Source: Luteibacter sp. UNCMF331Sha3.1 (GTDB taxonomy: Bacteria; Pseudomonadota; Gammaproteobacteria; Xanthomonadales; Rhodanobacteraceae). Taken from it: a stretch of 64,000 bases of DNA. Below are positions 25,734 through 33,794 of the stretch, one piece after another (the stretch's first letter is position 1; every line of letters starts with the position of its first letter). Under the pieces are notes generated by a model that did not search any database, was not told where the DNA came from, and saw only the letters and a list, made by a program, of their open reading frames with translations. Both the position numbers and the translations under genes were made by a program. Location of the stretch: positions 575,170 to 639,169 of the forward strand of contig NZ_FOBU01000002.1 in assembly GCF_900109915.1 (NCBI RefSeq), given 5' to 3'.

Positions 25734-26504
25734 ATGAACAGCAACACCACCCCGCGCCCGGTCGCTCTCGTCACCGGCGGCAGCCGCGGCCTCGGCCGCA
25801 GCACGGTCCTCGCGCTCGCCCGGCGCGGCGTCGATGCGATCTTTACCTACCAGTCCCGTCGCGAGGATGCCGACGCCGTGGTCGCCGCGGTGGCCGGGTC
25901 GGGCGCGCGCGCCATCGCCCTGCAACTCGACGTCGGCGACGCGTCCTCGTTCCCGGCATTCGCCGTCGCGGTGGACGGCGCGCTCGCCGACCTCGGCGCG
26001 GGGAAGCTTGACTACCTCGTCAACAACGCGGGGACGTCGTTGCACAAGTCGTTCGCCGAGACGACCGCCGAGGAACTGGATGCGATCTACGCCGTGCACT
26101 TCAAGGGCACGTTTCTCCTGACGCAGGCGTTGCTCCCGCGCATCGTCGACGGTGGTCGCATCGTCAACATCTCCAGCGGCCTCGCACGCTTCGCCGGCGC
26201 GCCGACCTCGGCGTACGGCGCGATGAAGGGCGCGGTGGAAGTGCTCACGCGTTATCTCGCGAAGGAACTCGGTCCGCGCGGCATCGCGGTGAACGTCGTC
26301 GCCCCCGGCGCCATCGCGACCGATTTCAGCGGCGGTGCCGTCCGCGACAATCCGGAACTGCAGAAGATGGTCGTCGCGAATACGGCCCTCGGTCGCGTCG
26401 GCCTTCCCGACGACATCGGACCGATGGTCGCGCTGCTGCTCGACGACGCGAACGGCTGGATCACGGGCCAGCGCATCGAAGCCTCGGGCGGCATGATGCT
26501 CTGA
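25734..26504 (+). CDS. SDR family oxidoreductase, FabG-like
   Basis: Classical SDR of 256 residues. Cofactor motif VTGGSRGLGRS, NNAGT, catalytic Ser in IVNISSGLA, Tyr-Lys in YGAMKGAVEV, and the C-terminal WITGQRIEASGGMML. Substrate unknown. AAGGA lies about nine bases before the ATG. The divergent AraC-type regulator suggests inducible expression, perhaps in detoxification (inference). It ends 24 bases before a family A palindrome. Confidence 0.9.
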   Translation: MNSNTTPRPVALVTGGSRGLGRSTVLALARRGVDAIFTYQSRREDADAVVAAVAGSGARAIALQLDVGDASSFPAFAVAVDGALADLGAGKLDYLVNNAGTSLHKSFAETTAEELDAIYAVHFKGTFLLTQALLPRIVDGGRIVNISSGLARFAGAPTSAYGAMKGAVEVLTRYLAKELGPRGIAVNVVAPGAIATDFSGGAVRDNPELQKMVVANTALGRVGLPDDIGPMVALLLDDANGWITGQRIEASGGMML

Positions 26505-26527
26505 GCGTTTCGGTCGTCGCGCTCTTT

Positions 26528-26596
26528 TGTGGGAGCGGCCTCGGCCGCGATGGGTGCTCGCGGCAGGCACCCGTCGCGGCCGAGGCCGCTCCCACA
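26528..26596. repeat. Family A palindrome, full length (CGGCC subtype)
   Basis: TGTGGGAGCGGCCTCGGCCG...CGGCCGAGGCCGCTCCCACA, 69 bases, same length and layout as the copy at 7603. It lies between the convergent ends of the SDR gene and tRNA-Asn. Confidence 0.8.
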
Positions 26597-26614
26597 TCCG
26601 CGTCTGCAGAGCCG

Positions 26615-26650
26615 AAAAAGAAAAAGGCCGTGCATCGCTGCACGGCCTTT
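26615..26650 (-). terminator. Intrinsic terminator of tRNA-Asn
   Basis: On the minus strand, a 12-base stem AAAGGCCGTGCA/TGCACGGCCTTT with a four-base loop is followed by a T-rich tract. It lies nine bases past the tRNA 3' end. Confidence 0.88.
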
Positions 26651-26658
26651 CAAAAACC

Positions 26659-26735
26659 TGGCGCCCGAAGTTGGACTCGAACCAACGACCCCCTGATTAA
26701 CAGTCAAGTGCTCTAACCGGCTGAGCTATTCGGGC
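26659..26735 (-). tRNA. tRNA-Asn (GTT)
   Basis: 77 bases including an encoded CCA. The acceptor stem GCCCGAA pairs with TTCGGGC, the discriminator is G, the anticodon loop is CTGTTAA with anticodon GTT, and the T arm carries GGTTCGAGTCC. Flanked by its own promoter (26748-26776) and terminator. Confidence 0.97.
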
Positions 26736-26747
26736 GGGGAGCCACGT

Positions 26748-26776
26748 ATTTTGTGGAAGAGTGGTGGGGCTGTCAA
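26748..26776 (-). promoter_or_regulatory. Promoter of tRNA-Asn
   Basis: Minus-strand TTGACA (26776-26771, perfect -35) and CAAAAT (26753-26748) with a 17-base spacer. The predicted start falls a few bases before the tRNA. The -35 box overlaps the last codons of the fimT-like gene. Confidence 0.7.
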
Positions 26777-27309
26777 GCCTCTTTACGCTTTCGTGAAGGC
26801 GCCCTCGCGCACGCGCGCGCCTCGTCGGCGTCGGGTGTCTCGCGATGGGCGAGGCCGGCGTTGCCGATGACCACGGCGATCGCCGTGGCGGGGCGCCCGC
26901 GCAGGCACAGGACCACGGTCTGGTTCGTGCCCCGCGACGTGCCATTCGGCGCGAATGCGATCGCGTAGCGCCCCACGCGCCGCGTGGCCGCCAGCCGTGC
27001 ATGCAGGGGCGCGTGGCGATCCACGAGGTAGCGGTCTCCATCGCGCGTCACCCAGCCGTGTGCCCAGTCGGCCGAAGGTGCGCAGACGCGTCCGTCGTCA
27101 CTGGCGCACACCGTGACGTCGCGGCCGTGCCATACGGCCCTGCTGCGCGCCCGACCGAGGGTGTCGAGCAGGGCGCTCGCGGCCGCCCGCAGTCGATGAC
27201 GGGCCACCGCCTCGTCGAGGGCGGGCAGGCCGAGGCCCAGCGTGACAGCGGCGATGGCCAGCACGGCGAGCATCTCGACAAGGGTGAAAGCCCTGATGGA
27301 CGGGCGCAT
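26773..27309 (-). CDS. GspH/FimT-family pseudopilin
   Basis: Type IV pilin-like protein of 178 residues. The type III signal reads [20 protein letters not shown], so the cleavage site has Ala instead of Gly before Phe, with Glu at +5. A single hydrophobic helix follows, then a GspH/FimT-like domain ([43 protein letters not shown]). Cys pairs (CASDDGRVC) suggest a disulfide. No other pilus genes are nearby, so it is an orphan minor pilin. The 3' end overlaps the tRNA-Asn promoter. Confidence 0.82.
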   Translation of the reverse strand: MRPSIRAFTLVEMLAVLAIAAVTLGLGLPALDEAVARHRLRAAASALLDTLGRARSRAVWHGRDVTVCASDDGRVCAPSADWAHGWVTRDGDRYLVDRHAPLHARLAATRRVGRYAIAFAPNGTSRGTNQTVVLCLRGRPATAIAVVIGNAGLAHRETPDADEARACARAPSRKRKEA

Positions 27310-27437
27310 GGGCGGGGCCGGGCGGGAGGATCGGCCATGATGGGGGCTGGGTGGCGTGCTCTCGACCGGGGTGGCACGTCACGGCGCGTAGGCACCAGCG
27401 CTTTAAACTCGTGGTCCGAACCAGCATATCGTCAGCC

Positions 27438-29459
27438 ATGACCGATCGCTTCCAGCTCGTTTCCCCGTTCAAGCCCTCCGGCGATCAGCCCGAGGCCATT
27501 CGCCGTCTCATCGAGGGGTTCGACTCCGGCCTCGCCGCGCAGACGTTGCTCGGCGTGACGGGCTCCGGCAAGACGTTCACCATCGCCAACGTGATCGAAG
27601 CGGTGCAGAAGCCGACCATCGTGCTCGCGCCGAACAAGACGCTGGCCGCGCAGTTGTACGGGGAGTTCAAGGAGTTCTTCCCGAACAACGCGGTGGAGTA
27701 TTTCGTCAGCTATTACGACTACTACCAGCCGGAAGCGTACGTCGTCGCCTCGGACACCTTCATCGAGAAGGATTCGAGCATCAACGACCATATCGAGCAG
27801 ATGCGCCTGGCGGCGACGAAAGCGCTGCTGTCGCGGCGCGATTCGCTGATCGTGGCGACCGTCTCGGCGATCTATGGCCTCGGCGATCCGGAGGATTACA
27901 TGAGCCTCCGCCTGATCCTGTCCCGTGGCGAACACATCGACCAGCGCGCGCTCATACGGCAGCTCACCGAGCTGCAGTACGTGCGTAACGAAATGGAGCT
28001 CCGCCGCGGTACGTATCGCGTGCGTGGCGAGGTCGTGGATGTCTTCCCGGCCGAGTCGGAATCCGAAGCGCTGCGCATCGAGTTGTTCGACGGCGACGTG
28101 GAGAACCTGTCGCTGTTCGATCCGCTGACGGGCGAGGTGCTGCGCAAGGTGCCGCGCTACACCGTGTATCCGAAGACGCACTATGCGAGCACGCGGCAGA
28201 GCGTGCTCAACGCGATGGAGACGATCAAGGTCGAGCTTTCGGAGCGTCTCGAACAGCTCTATCGCGACAACAAGCTCGTCGAGGCGCAGCGCCTGGAGCA
28301 GCGTACGCGTTTCGACCTGGAGATGATGGCCGAGGTCGGTTTCTGCCAGGGCATCGAGAACTATTCGCGGCACATGACACGGCGCGGACCGGGCGAGCCG
28401 CCGCCGACGCTGTTCGACTACCTGCCGCCCGACGCCCTGATGGTCGTCGACGAGTCGCACGTCACCGTGCCGCAGCTGGGTGCGATGTACAAAGGCGACC
28501 GTTCGCGCAAGGAGACGCTCGTCGAGTTCGGCTTCCGTCTGCCGTCCGCGATGGACAACCGTCCCCTGCGATTCGAGGAATGGGAGCGTCGCGCGCCGCG
28601 CGCGATCTACGTCTCGGCCACCCCGGCGAAGTACGAGCTGGAGCGTTCGGACGACAACGTCGTGGAGCTGGTGGTGCGCCCGACGGGCCTCATCGATCCG
28701 GAAGTGGAGGTGCGCCCGGTGCGGACGCAGGTCGACGACCTGCTCGGCGAGATCCACAAGCGCGTCGCGATGGGCGATCGTGTGCTGGTCACCACGCTGA
28801 CCAAGCGCATGGCCGAGAACCTGACGGACTATCTGTCGGAGCACGATGTGCGGGTGCGTTACCTGCATGCGGACATCGACACCGTGGAGCGCACCGAGAT
28901 CATTCGCGATCTCCGTCTCGGCGAGTTCGACGTGCTGGTGGGCATCAACCTGCTGCGCGAGGGTCTCGACATGCCCGAGGTGTCGCTCGTCGCCGTGCTC
29001 GACGCGGACAAGGAAGGCTTCCTTCGCTCCAACCGCTCGCTGATCCAGACGATCGGCCGCGCGGCGCGCAACGTTCGAGGCAAGGCGATTCTCTACGCGG
29101 ACGAGATCACGGGATCGATGAAGGAGGCGATGGAAGAAACCGCCCGTCGCCGCGAGAAGCAGATCGAATACAACGCGGCGCACGGCATCACGCCCAAGAC
29201 CGTGGTCCGCCGCATCGCGGACATCATGGAAGGCGCGCGCGCCGACGTCGGCTCGCGCGGCAAGGGCAAGAAGGGCAAGGACGCGAAGAAGGTCGCGGAA
29301 GCCGCGCCCGACTATGCGTCGCTCACGCCGGAGCAGGTCGGCTCGACCATCAAGAAGCTCGAGGCGCGCATGTACAAGCACGCGCAGAACCTGGAATTCG
29401 AAGAGGCCGGCAAGCTCCGCGACGAGATCCACAAGCTGCGCGAGAGGGCCCTGCGCTGA
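27438..29459 (+). CDS. uvrB: Excinuclease ABC subunit B
   Basis: Damage-verifying helicase-like subunit of UvrABC nucleotide excision repair. The 673 residues show Walker A GVTGSGKT (39-46), the beta-hairpin region [11 protein letters not shown], the DESH box ([11 protein letters not shown]), helicase motifs ([29 protein letters not shown]) and the C-terminal UVR motif ([20 protein letters not shown]) that binds UvrC. Length matches E. coli. A Lys-rich insert (about 612-625) precedes the UVR motif. Single-gene unit between two tRNA genes. Confidence 0.97.
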   Translation: MTDRFQLVSPFKPSGDQPEAIRRLIEGFDSGLAAQTLLGVTGSGKTFTIANVIEAVQKPTIVLAPNKTLAAQLYGEFKEFFPNNAVEYFVSYYDYYQPEAYVVASDTFIEKDSSINDHIEQMRLAATKALLSRRDSLIVATVSAIYGLGDPEDYMSLRLILSRGEHIDQRALIRQLTELQYVRNEMELRRGTYRVRGEVVDVFPAESESEALRIELFDGDVENLSLFDPLTGEVLRKVPRYTVYPKTHYASTRQSVLNAMETIKVELSERLEQLYRDNKLVEAQRLEQRTRFDLEMMAEVGFCQGIENYSRHMTRRGPGEPPPTLFDYLPPDALMVVDESHVTVPQLGAMYKGDRSRKETLVEFGFRLPSAMDNRPLRFEEWERRAPRAIYVSATPAKYELERSDDNVVELVVRPTGLIDPEVEVRPVRTQVDDLLGEIHKRVAMGDRVLVTTLTKRMAENLTDYLSEHDVRVRYLHADIDTVERTEIIRDLRLGEFDVLVGINLLREGLDMPEVSLVAVLDADKEGFLRSNRSLIQTIGRAARNVRGKAILYADEITGSMKEAMEETARRREKQIEYNAAHGITPKTVVRRIADIMEGARADVGSRGKGKKGKDAKKVAEAAPDYASLTPEQVGSTIKKLEARMYKHAQNLEFEEAGKLRDEIHKLRERALR

Positions 29460-29498
29460 GGTCGTGCGGCCGGTCTGGCGAAAAAACCGGCCACCCCC

Positions 29499-29527
29499 TT
29501 GCAGACCCCGGCGACGGTCGGTAAACT
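29499..29527 (+). promoter_or_regulatory. Candidate promoter of tRNA-Val
   Basis: TTGCAG (29499-29504) and TAAACT (29522-29527) with a 17-base spacer, 12 bases before the tRNA. Confidence 0.55.
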
Positions 29528-29539
29528 GCGCAGCTCTTC

Positions 29540-29614
29540 GGGCGGTTAGCTCAGCGGTAGAGCACTACCTTGACATGGTAGGGGTCACAAGTTCGATCCT
29601 TGTACCGCCCACCA
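29540..29614 (+). tRNA. tRNA-Val (GAC)
   Basis: 75 bases with encoded CCA. Acceptor GGGCGGT/ACCGCCC, anticodon arm CTACC-TTGACAT-GGTAG (anticodon GAC), T arm with GTTCGATCC. Followed by an intrinsic terminator. Confidence 0.97.
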
Positions 29615-29647
29615 CTTTCCTCGCGGTCAGTGGCACGAAGAAACTAG

Positions 29648-29672
29648 AAAGGAGCCGAGGGCTCCTTTTTTT
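29648..29672 (+). terminator. Intrinsic terminator of tRNA-Val
   Basis: Stem AAAGGAGCC/GGCTCCTTT with a three-base loop and a run of T, 34 bases after the tRNA. Confidence 0.88.
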
Positions 29673-29711
29673 GTGCCCGCGTTCCGGCGCTCGCACGGCC
29701 GGGCGTGGTCG

Positions 29712-29741
29712 CCGTGGATACCGGCGTGCGCCGGTATGACG
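29712..29741. repeat. Family B palindrome, copy 1
   Basis: CCGTGGATACCGGCGTGCGCCGGTATGACG contains the hairpin ATACCGGCG/CGCCGGTAT. It is inverted relative to copy 2 at 29771, so the two form a head-to-head pair. The 29615-29881 gap otherwise holds only the tRNA-Val terminator. Confidence 0.75.
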
Positions 29742-29770
29742 CTCTCCCGATTGTCCCAGAGCTTCCTCAC

Positions 29771-29800
29771 CGTCGTACCGGCGTCCGCCGGTACCCACGG
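29771..29800. repeat. Family B palindrome, copy 2
   Basis: CGTCGTACCGGCGTCCGCCGGTACCCACGG is the reverse-complement orientation of copy 1 with a few substitutions. The pair resembles a REP doublet. Confidence 0.75.
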
Positions 29801-29881
29801 CCTCGATCCATGGCAGGCGGGGACGCGCCGGATCCTGGTCGACGCGTACGCTAGACTGCGGCTTTCCACGGACCGACGCCA

Positions 29882-30301
29882 GTGGCCTACCTGCTCACCA
29901 AGTCGTTGCACATCGTCTTCGTCATCGCCTGGATGGCCACGGTGTTCTATCTCCCGCGCATCCTCGTCAACATCGGGGAGGCGGGGGCGGAGCCGGCGGT
30001 GAAGGCGCGGCTGGAGCTGATGGGGCGTCGGCTCTACAAGTTCGGTCACACCATGTTTGGCCTGGCCTTGCTCTTCGGCCTCGTGCTCTGGCTTTACTTC
30101 CATGTCTCGGGTGGCTGGCTGCACGCCAAGATCGCTCTGGTCGCCGTGATGCTCGGTTACTTCATCTGGTCGGGCCGCTTGCTCAAGCGCAGCGTCGCCG
30201 GTGGTGTCCTGCCCCCCGGGAAGACGCTGCGCCTGTTCAACGAACTGCCCGTGCTGGTCCTGTTCGCGATCGTGTACCTCGTCGTGGCCAAGCCGTTCTG
30301 A
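29882..30301 (+). CDS. hemJ: Protoporphyrinogen oxidase HemJ-like (UPF0093/CopD-like)
   Basis: Membrane protein of 139 residues with about four helices. It matches HemJ: SLHIVFVIAWMATVFYLPRI with His10, LMGRRLYKFGHTMFGLALLFG, GWLHAKIALVAVMLGYFIW, and the C-terminal LFNELPVLVLFAIVYLVVAKPF-like segment. HemJ oxidises protoporphyrinogen IX in heme synthesis in bacteria without HemG or HemY. The start is GTG; no strong Shine-Dalgarno is seen. Followed closely by recC. Confidence 0.88.
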   Translation: MAYLLTKSLHIVFVIAWMATVFYLPRILVNIGEAGAEPAVKARLELMGRRLYKFGHTMFGLALLFGLVLWLYFHVSGGWLHAKIALVAVMLGYFIWSGRLLKRSVAGGVLPPGKTLRLFNELPVLVLFAIVYLVVAKPF

Positions 30302-30368
30302 AGTCTCGCGGTGCGAGACGCGGATGGGCGATGATCCGGCCCTGCCCGAACCCTCCAGGAGCCGCCCG

Positions 30369-33300
30369 TTGAGCGACATGGACGACATCGCGCCGGGCCT
30401 GATGGTCCTGCACGGCAACCGCCTCGAAGAACTGCGCGACGTGCTGGTCGCGTGGCTCCGTCGCGCGCCGCTGGCGCCGCTCGAGGACGAATGGGTGCTG
30501 GTGCAGTCCAACGGTATCGCGCAATGGTTCCAGCAGGCGCTGGCACGCGGCGTGGATGCTGGCGGTCTCGGCATTTCGGCCGCGGTGAACGTGCAGCTTC
30601 CGGGCCGTTTCCTGTGGAAGGCCTATCGCGCCGTCCTCGGCGACGATGCCGTTCCGCCAGAGTCGCCGTTCGACAAGTCGCGGCTGGTCTGGCGGCTGAT
30701 GCGCTTGCTGCCGGCGGTGGCGGGCGATCCGGGTTTCGCGCCGCTGGCCGCGTTCCTCGGTGCCGATGGCGACGCGCGCAAATGCCACCAGCTGGCCGAG
30801 CGCCTCGCCGATCTCTACGACCAGTACCAGGTGTACCGCGCCGACTGGCTCGACGACTGGGCGGCGGGGAACGACGTGCTGCGCGACGCGCGCGGCCGCG
30901 CTCCCGCGATGGGTGCGGGCGACCAGTGGCAGGCGGCGCTCTGGCGGCGCCTGCTCGACGATGTCGGCCCCGTCGACGCCGATGGTCATCGCGCCGCGGT
31001 CCACAACCGTTTCCTGAAGGCGGTGGCGGATGCCCCCACGCGTCCGCGACGCCTGCCGCGGCGCATCGTGGTGTTCGGCATGTCGTCGCTGCCGCGGCAG
31101 ACGCTCGAAGCGCTTTCGGCGCTGTCGCGCTGGTCGCAGGTACTGCTCGTCGTCATGAATCCATGCCGCCATTACTGGGCGGACATCGTCGACGACCGCG
31201 AGCTGCTGCGCGCCGAACGGCGCCGGCAGGCGCCGAAAGACGGCATGCCCGCCATGCTCTCCGACGCGGACATGCACCTCCATGCCAATCCGCTGCTGGC
31301 TGCCTGGGGGAAGCAGGGTCGCGACTACATCCGCATGCTCGACGAGTTCGATCACCCGGACAGCTACCGCGAACGCTTCACGGCATGGGACCAGCGCATC
31401 GACCTTTTCGAAGCGCCGGCGTCGTCGTCGCTGCTGGCGCAGGTGCAGGGTGCGATCCTCGATCTCGAGCCACTGGCGGCGGAACCGCGGACGTTCGCGT
31501 CCGGCGATGCCAGCATCGCGTTCCATGTCGCGCACGGTGCGCAGCGCGAGGTGGAGATCCTGCACGACCAGCTCCTCGCACGTTTCGAAGCATCGGCGCG
31601 CGAGGGCGACCCGATCCTTCCGCGCGACGTGATCGTGATGGTGCCGGACATCGAAACGTACGGCCCGCACATCGACGCCGTGTTCGGTCGCGTGCCGCGC
31701 GACGATCCGCGCTACATCCCGTATAGCGTCGCCGATCGCGCGTCGCGCGGCACGGTGCCGGTGGTGATGGCCCTCGACATGCTGCTTGGCATGACGGAGT
31801 CGCGTTTCGCCGCCGGCGACCTCGCCGACCTGCTCGACGTACCCGCGATCCGCGCCCGCTTCGATCTCGCCGTCGACGACCTGCCCCTGCTGCACCGATG
31901 GATCGAAGGCGCGGGCGTGCGCTGGGGCCTCGACGCCGCGCAGCGCGCGTCGCTCGGCCTGCCGGCGCTGGAGCAGAATACGTGGCTGTTCGGCATGCGT
32001 CGCATGCTGCTCGGCTATGCCGTCGGGCGCGGAGCCGCCTGGGGCGAGATCGAGCCTTACGAAGAGGTCGGCGGGCTCGATGCCGGGCTCGTCGGGCCGC
32101 TCGCGGACGTTCTCGACCGGTTGGGCAACTACTGGCGGTCCTTCGCGGAACCGGCGGCGCCGGCGATCTGGGTCCAGCGCCTGCGCTCGCTGCTGCGCGA
32201 CTTCTTCGTGCCGGCCGAGCCAGACGACAGCATGCGCATCGAGCGACTGCAGGAAGCGCTCGATGCGTGGGAGCGCGCCTGCGCCGAAGCGTCTTTCGCC
32301 GAAGCGCTGCCCGTGGACGTGGTGCGCGAGGCATGGCTTGGCCAGCTCGACGACGGTGGCCTGTCGAAACGCTTCCTCGCGGGCGCGGTGAGCTTCGGCA
32401 CGCTGATGCCGATGCGCGCCATTCCGTTCCGGCTGGTCTGTCTGCTCGGCATGAACGACGGCGACTACCCGCGCGCGCGGCCGCCAATGGATTTCGACCT
32501 GATGTCGCGCCCGGGTTCATGGCGTCCGGGCGACCGCTCGCGGCGCGAGGACGATCGCTACCTCTTCCTCGAAGCGCTGCTCTCGGCGCGCGATGGCCTG
32601 CATATCGGCTGGGTCGGGCGCAGCGCGCGCGACAACGCCGAACGCATGCCGTCGGTGCTGGTAGGCCAGCTGCGCGATTACCTGGCTGCCGGATGGCGCG
32701 ACGCCGGCGGTGGCGATCCGCTTGAGCGACTCACTGTCGAGCACCCGCTGCAGCCCTTCAGTCGCGCGTATTTTCGCGAAGGCGACGATCGCCTGTTCAC
32801 CTACGCCAGCGAATGGCGGCAGGTGCACGAGGGCGTCGCGCGGGCGGACGATACCGACCTGCCGCCGTACCCGGTCGAGCGGCCGATCGGTCTGGCGGTG
32901 CTGCGACGGTTTCTGCGCCACCCGGTGCGCGAGTTCTTCCAGTCGCGACTCGGCGTGCGGTTCGACGCGGCGGAAGCCGCGGGCGACGAACTCGAGCCGT
33001 TCGCGGTCGACGGGCTCGGACGCTTCGCGATGACCGACGCGGTGCTGCGCGCGGCGGTACGTGGCGACGGCGGCGCGGAGGCGTCGATCGCCGATGCCGC
33101 GCTTCGGCTGCAACGCAGCGGTGTGCTGCCGTTGGGCGCTTTCGCCGTACCCGTGCGTCGCGACATCGAGGCCACGGCGCGTGCCGTGTTCGGACGCTAT
33201 GTCGCCGACCTTCGCAGGTGGCACGTCGACGCCGGCAAGCGCGAGATCCGTGTCGAGGTGGCCGGCGTGGTCATCGAGGACTGGATCGCCGACCTGCATG

Positions 33301-33794
33301 CGGACGACCGGGGCGAACTCGCGGCGCTGCTGCTGTCGCCGTCGTCGGTGCTCGGCGACGACGGCGCACCGAAGGCGCATCGCCTGGTCGCGCCGTGGAT
33401 CGACCACCTGGTGGCGCAGGCCGCCGGCATGTCGCTCGAGACGCGCTACATCGGGCCCGACGCGACGATCGTCCTCGGCGCCGTCGCCGCCGACGATGCC
33501 CGCCTGAAGCTCGAAACGCTCGTGCGCGCCTGGCAGCACGGCATGCGCACGCCGCTGCCGGTCGCGGTGCGTACGGCGCTGGCGGCGCTCGGCGCACGCT
33601 CGGGCGACGACGCGTCCATGGCGGCGCGGCTCGCGTACGAGGGCGCGCACGATCGCACGCGCGGCGAAGTCGACGGCGATCCCTACCTCACGCGTGCGTG
33701 GCCGGATTTCAACGCGCTCGCGCACGCGGGCTTCGACGGCTGGCTCCAGCCGTACCGCGATCTGCTCGACGCCTTGCGCGTGGAGGCCGCATGA
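30369..33794 (+). CDS. recC: Exodeoxyribonuclease V subunit gamma (RecC)
   Basis: Subunit of RecBCD that splits the duplex and recognises Chi. The 1141 residues begin near LMVLHGNRLEELRDVLVAWL and contain QSNGIAQWFQQALA, VVFGMSSLPRQTLEAL, FHVAHGAQREVEILHDQLLA, and GTLMPMRAIPFRLVCLLGMNDGDYPR, all RecC-like. Start: TTG at 30369 (MSDMDDI) has AGGAG seven bases upstream, while the ATG at 30378 is 16 bases from it, so TTG is preferred. The stop overlaps the recB ATG by four bases. Confidence 0.93.
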   Translation: MSDMDDIAPGLMVLHGNRLEELRDVLVAWLRRAPLAPLEDEWVLVQSNGIAQWFQQALARGVDAGGLGISAAVNVQLPGRFLWKAYRAVLGDDAVPPESPFDKSRLVWRLMRLLPAVAGDPGFAPLAAFLGADGDARKCHQLAERLADLYDQYQVYRADWLDDWAAGNDVLRDARGRAPAMGAGDQWQAALWRRLLDDVGPVDADGHRAAVHNRFLKAVADAPTRPRRLPRRIVVFGMSSLPRQTLEALSALSRWSQVLLVVMNPCRHYWADIVDDRELLRAERRRQAPKDGMPAMLSDADMHLHANPLLAAWGKQGRDYIRMLDEFDHPDSYRERFTAWDQRIDLFEAPASSSLLAQVQGAILDLEPLAAEPRTFASGDASIAFHVAHGAQREVEILHDQLLARFEASAREGDPILPRDVIVMVPDIETYGPHIDAVFGRVPRDDPRYIPYSVADRASRGTVPVVMALDMLLGMTESRFAAGDLADLLDVPAIRARFDLAVDDLPLLHRWIEGAGVRWGLDAAQRASLGLPALEQNTWLFGMRRMLLGYAVGRGAAWGEIEPYEEVGGLDAGLVGPLADVLDRLGNYWRSFAEPAAPAIWVQRLRSLLRDFFVPAEPDDSMRIERLQEALDAWERACAEASFAEALPVDVVREAWLGQLDDGGLSKRFLAGAVSFGTLMPMRAIPFRLVCLLGMNDGDYPRARPPMDFDLMSRPGSWRPGDRSRREDDRYLFLEALLSARDGLHIGWVGRSARDNAERMPSVLVGQLRDYLAAGWRDAGGGDPLERLTVEHPLQPFSRAYFREGDDRLFTYASEWRQVHEGVARADDTDLPPYPVERPIGLAVLRRFLRHPVREFFQSRLGVRFDAAEAAGDELEPFAVDGLGRFAMTDAVLRAAVRGDGGAEASIADAALRLQRSGVLPLGAFAVPVRRDIEATARAVFGRYVADLRRWHVDAGKREIRVEVAGVVIEDWIADLHADDRGELAALLLSPSSVLGDDGAPKAHRLVAPWIDHLVAQAAGMSLETRYIGPDATIVLGAVAADDARLKLETLVRAWQHGMRTPLPVAVRTALAALGARSGDDASMAARLAYEGAHDRTRGEVDGDPYLTRAWPDFNALAHAGFDGWLQPYRDLLDALRVEAA

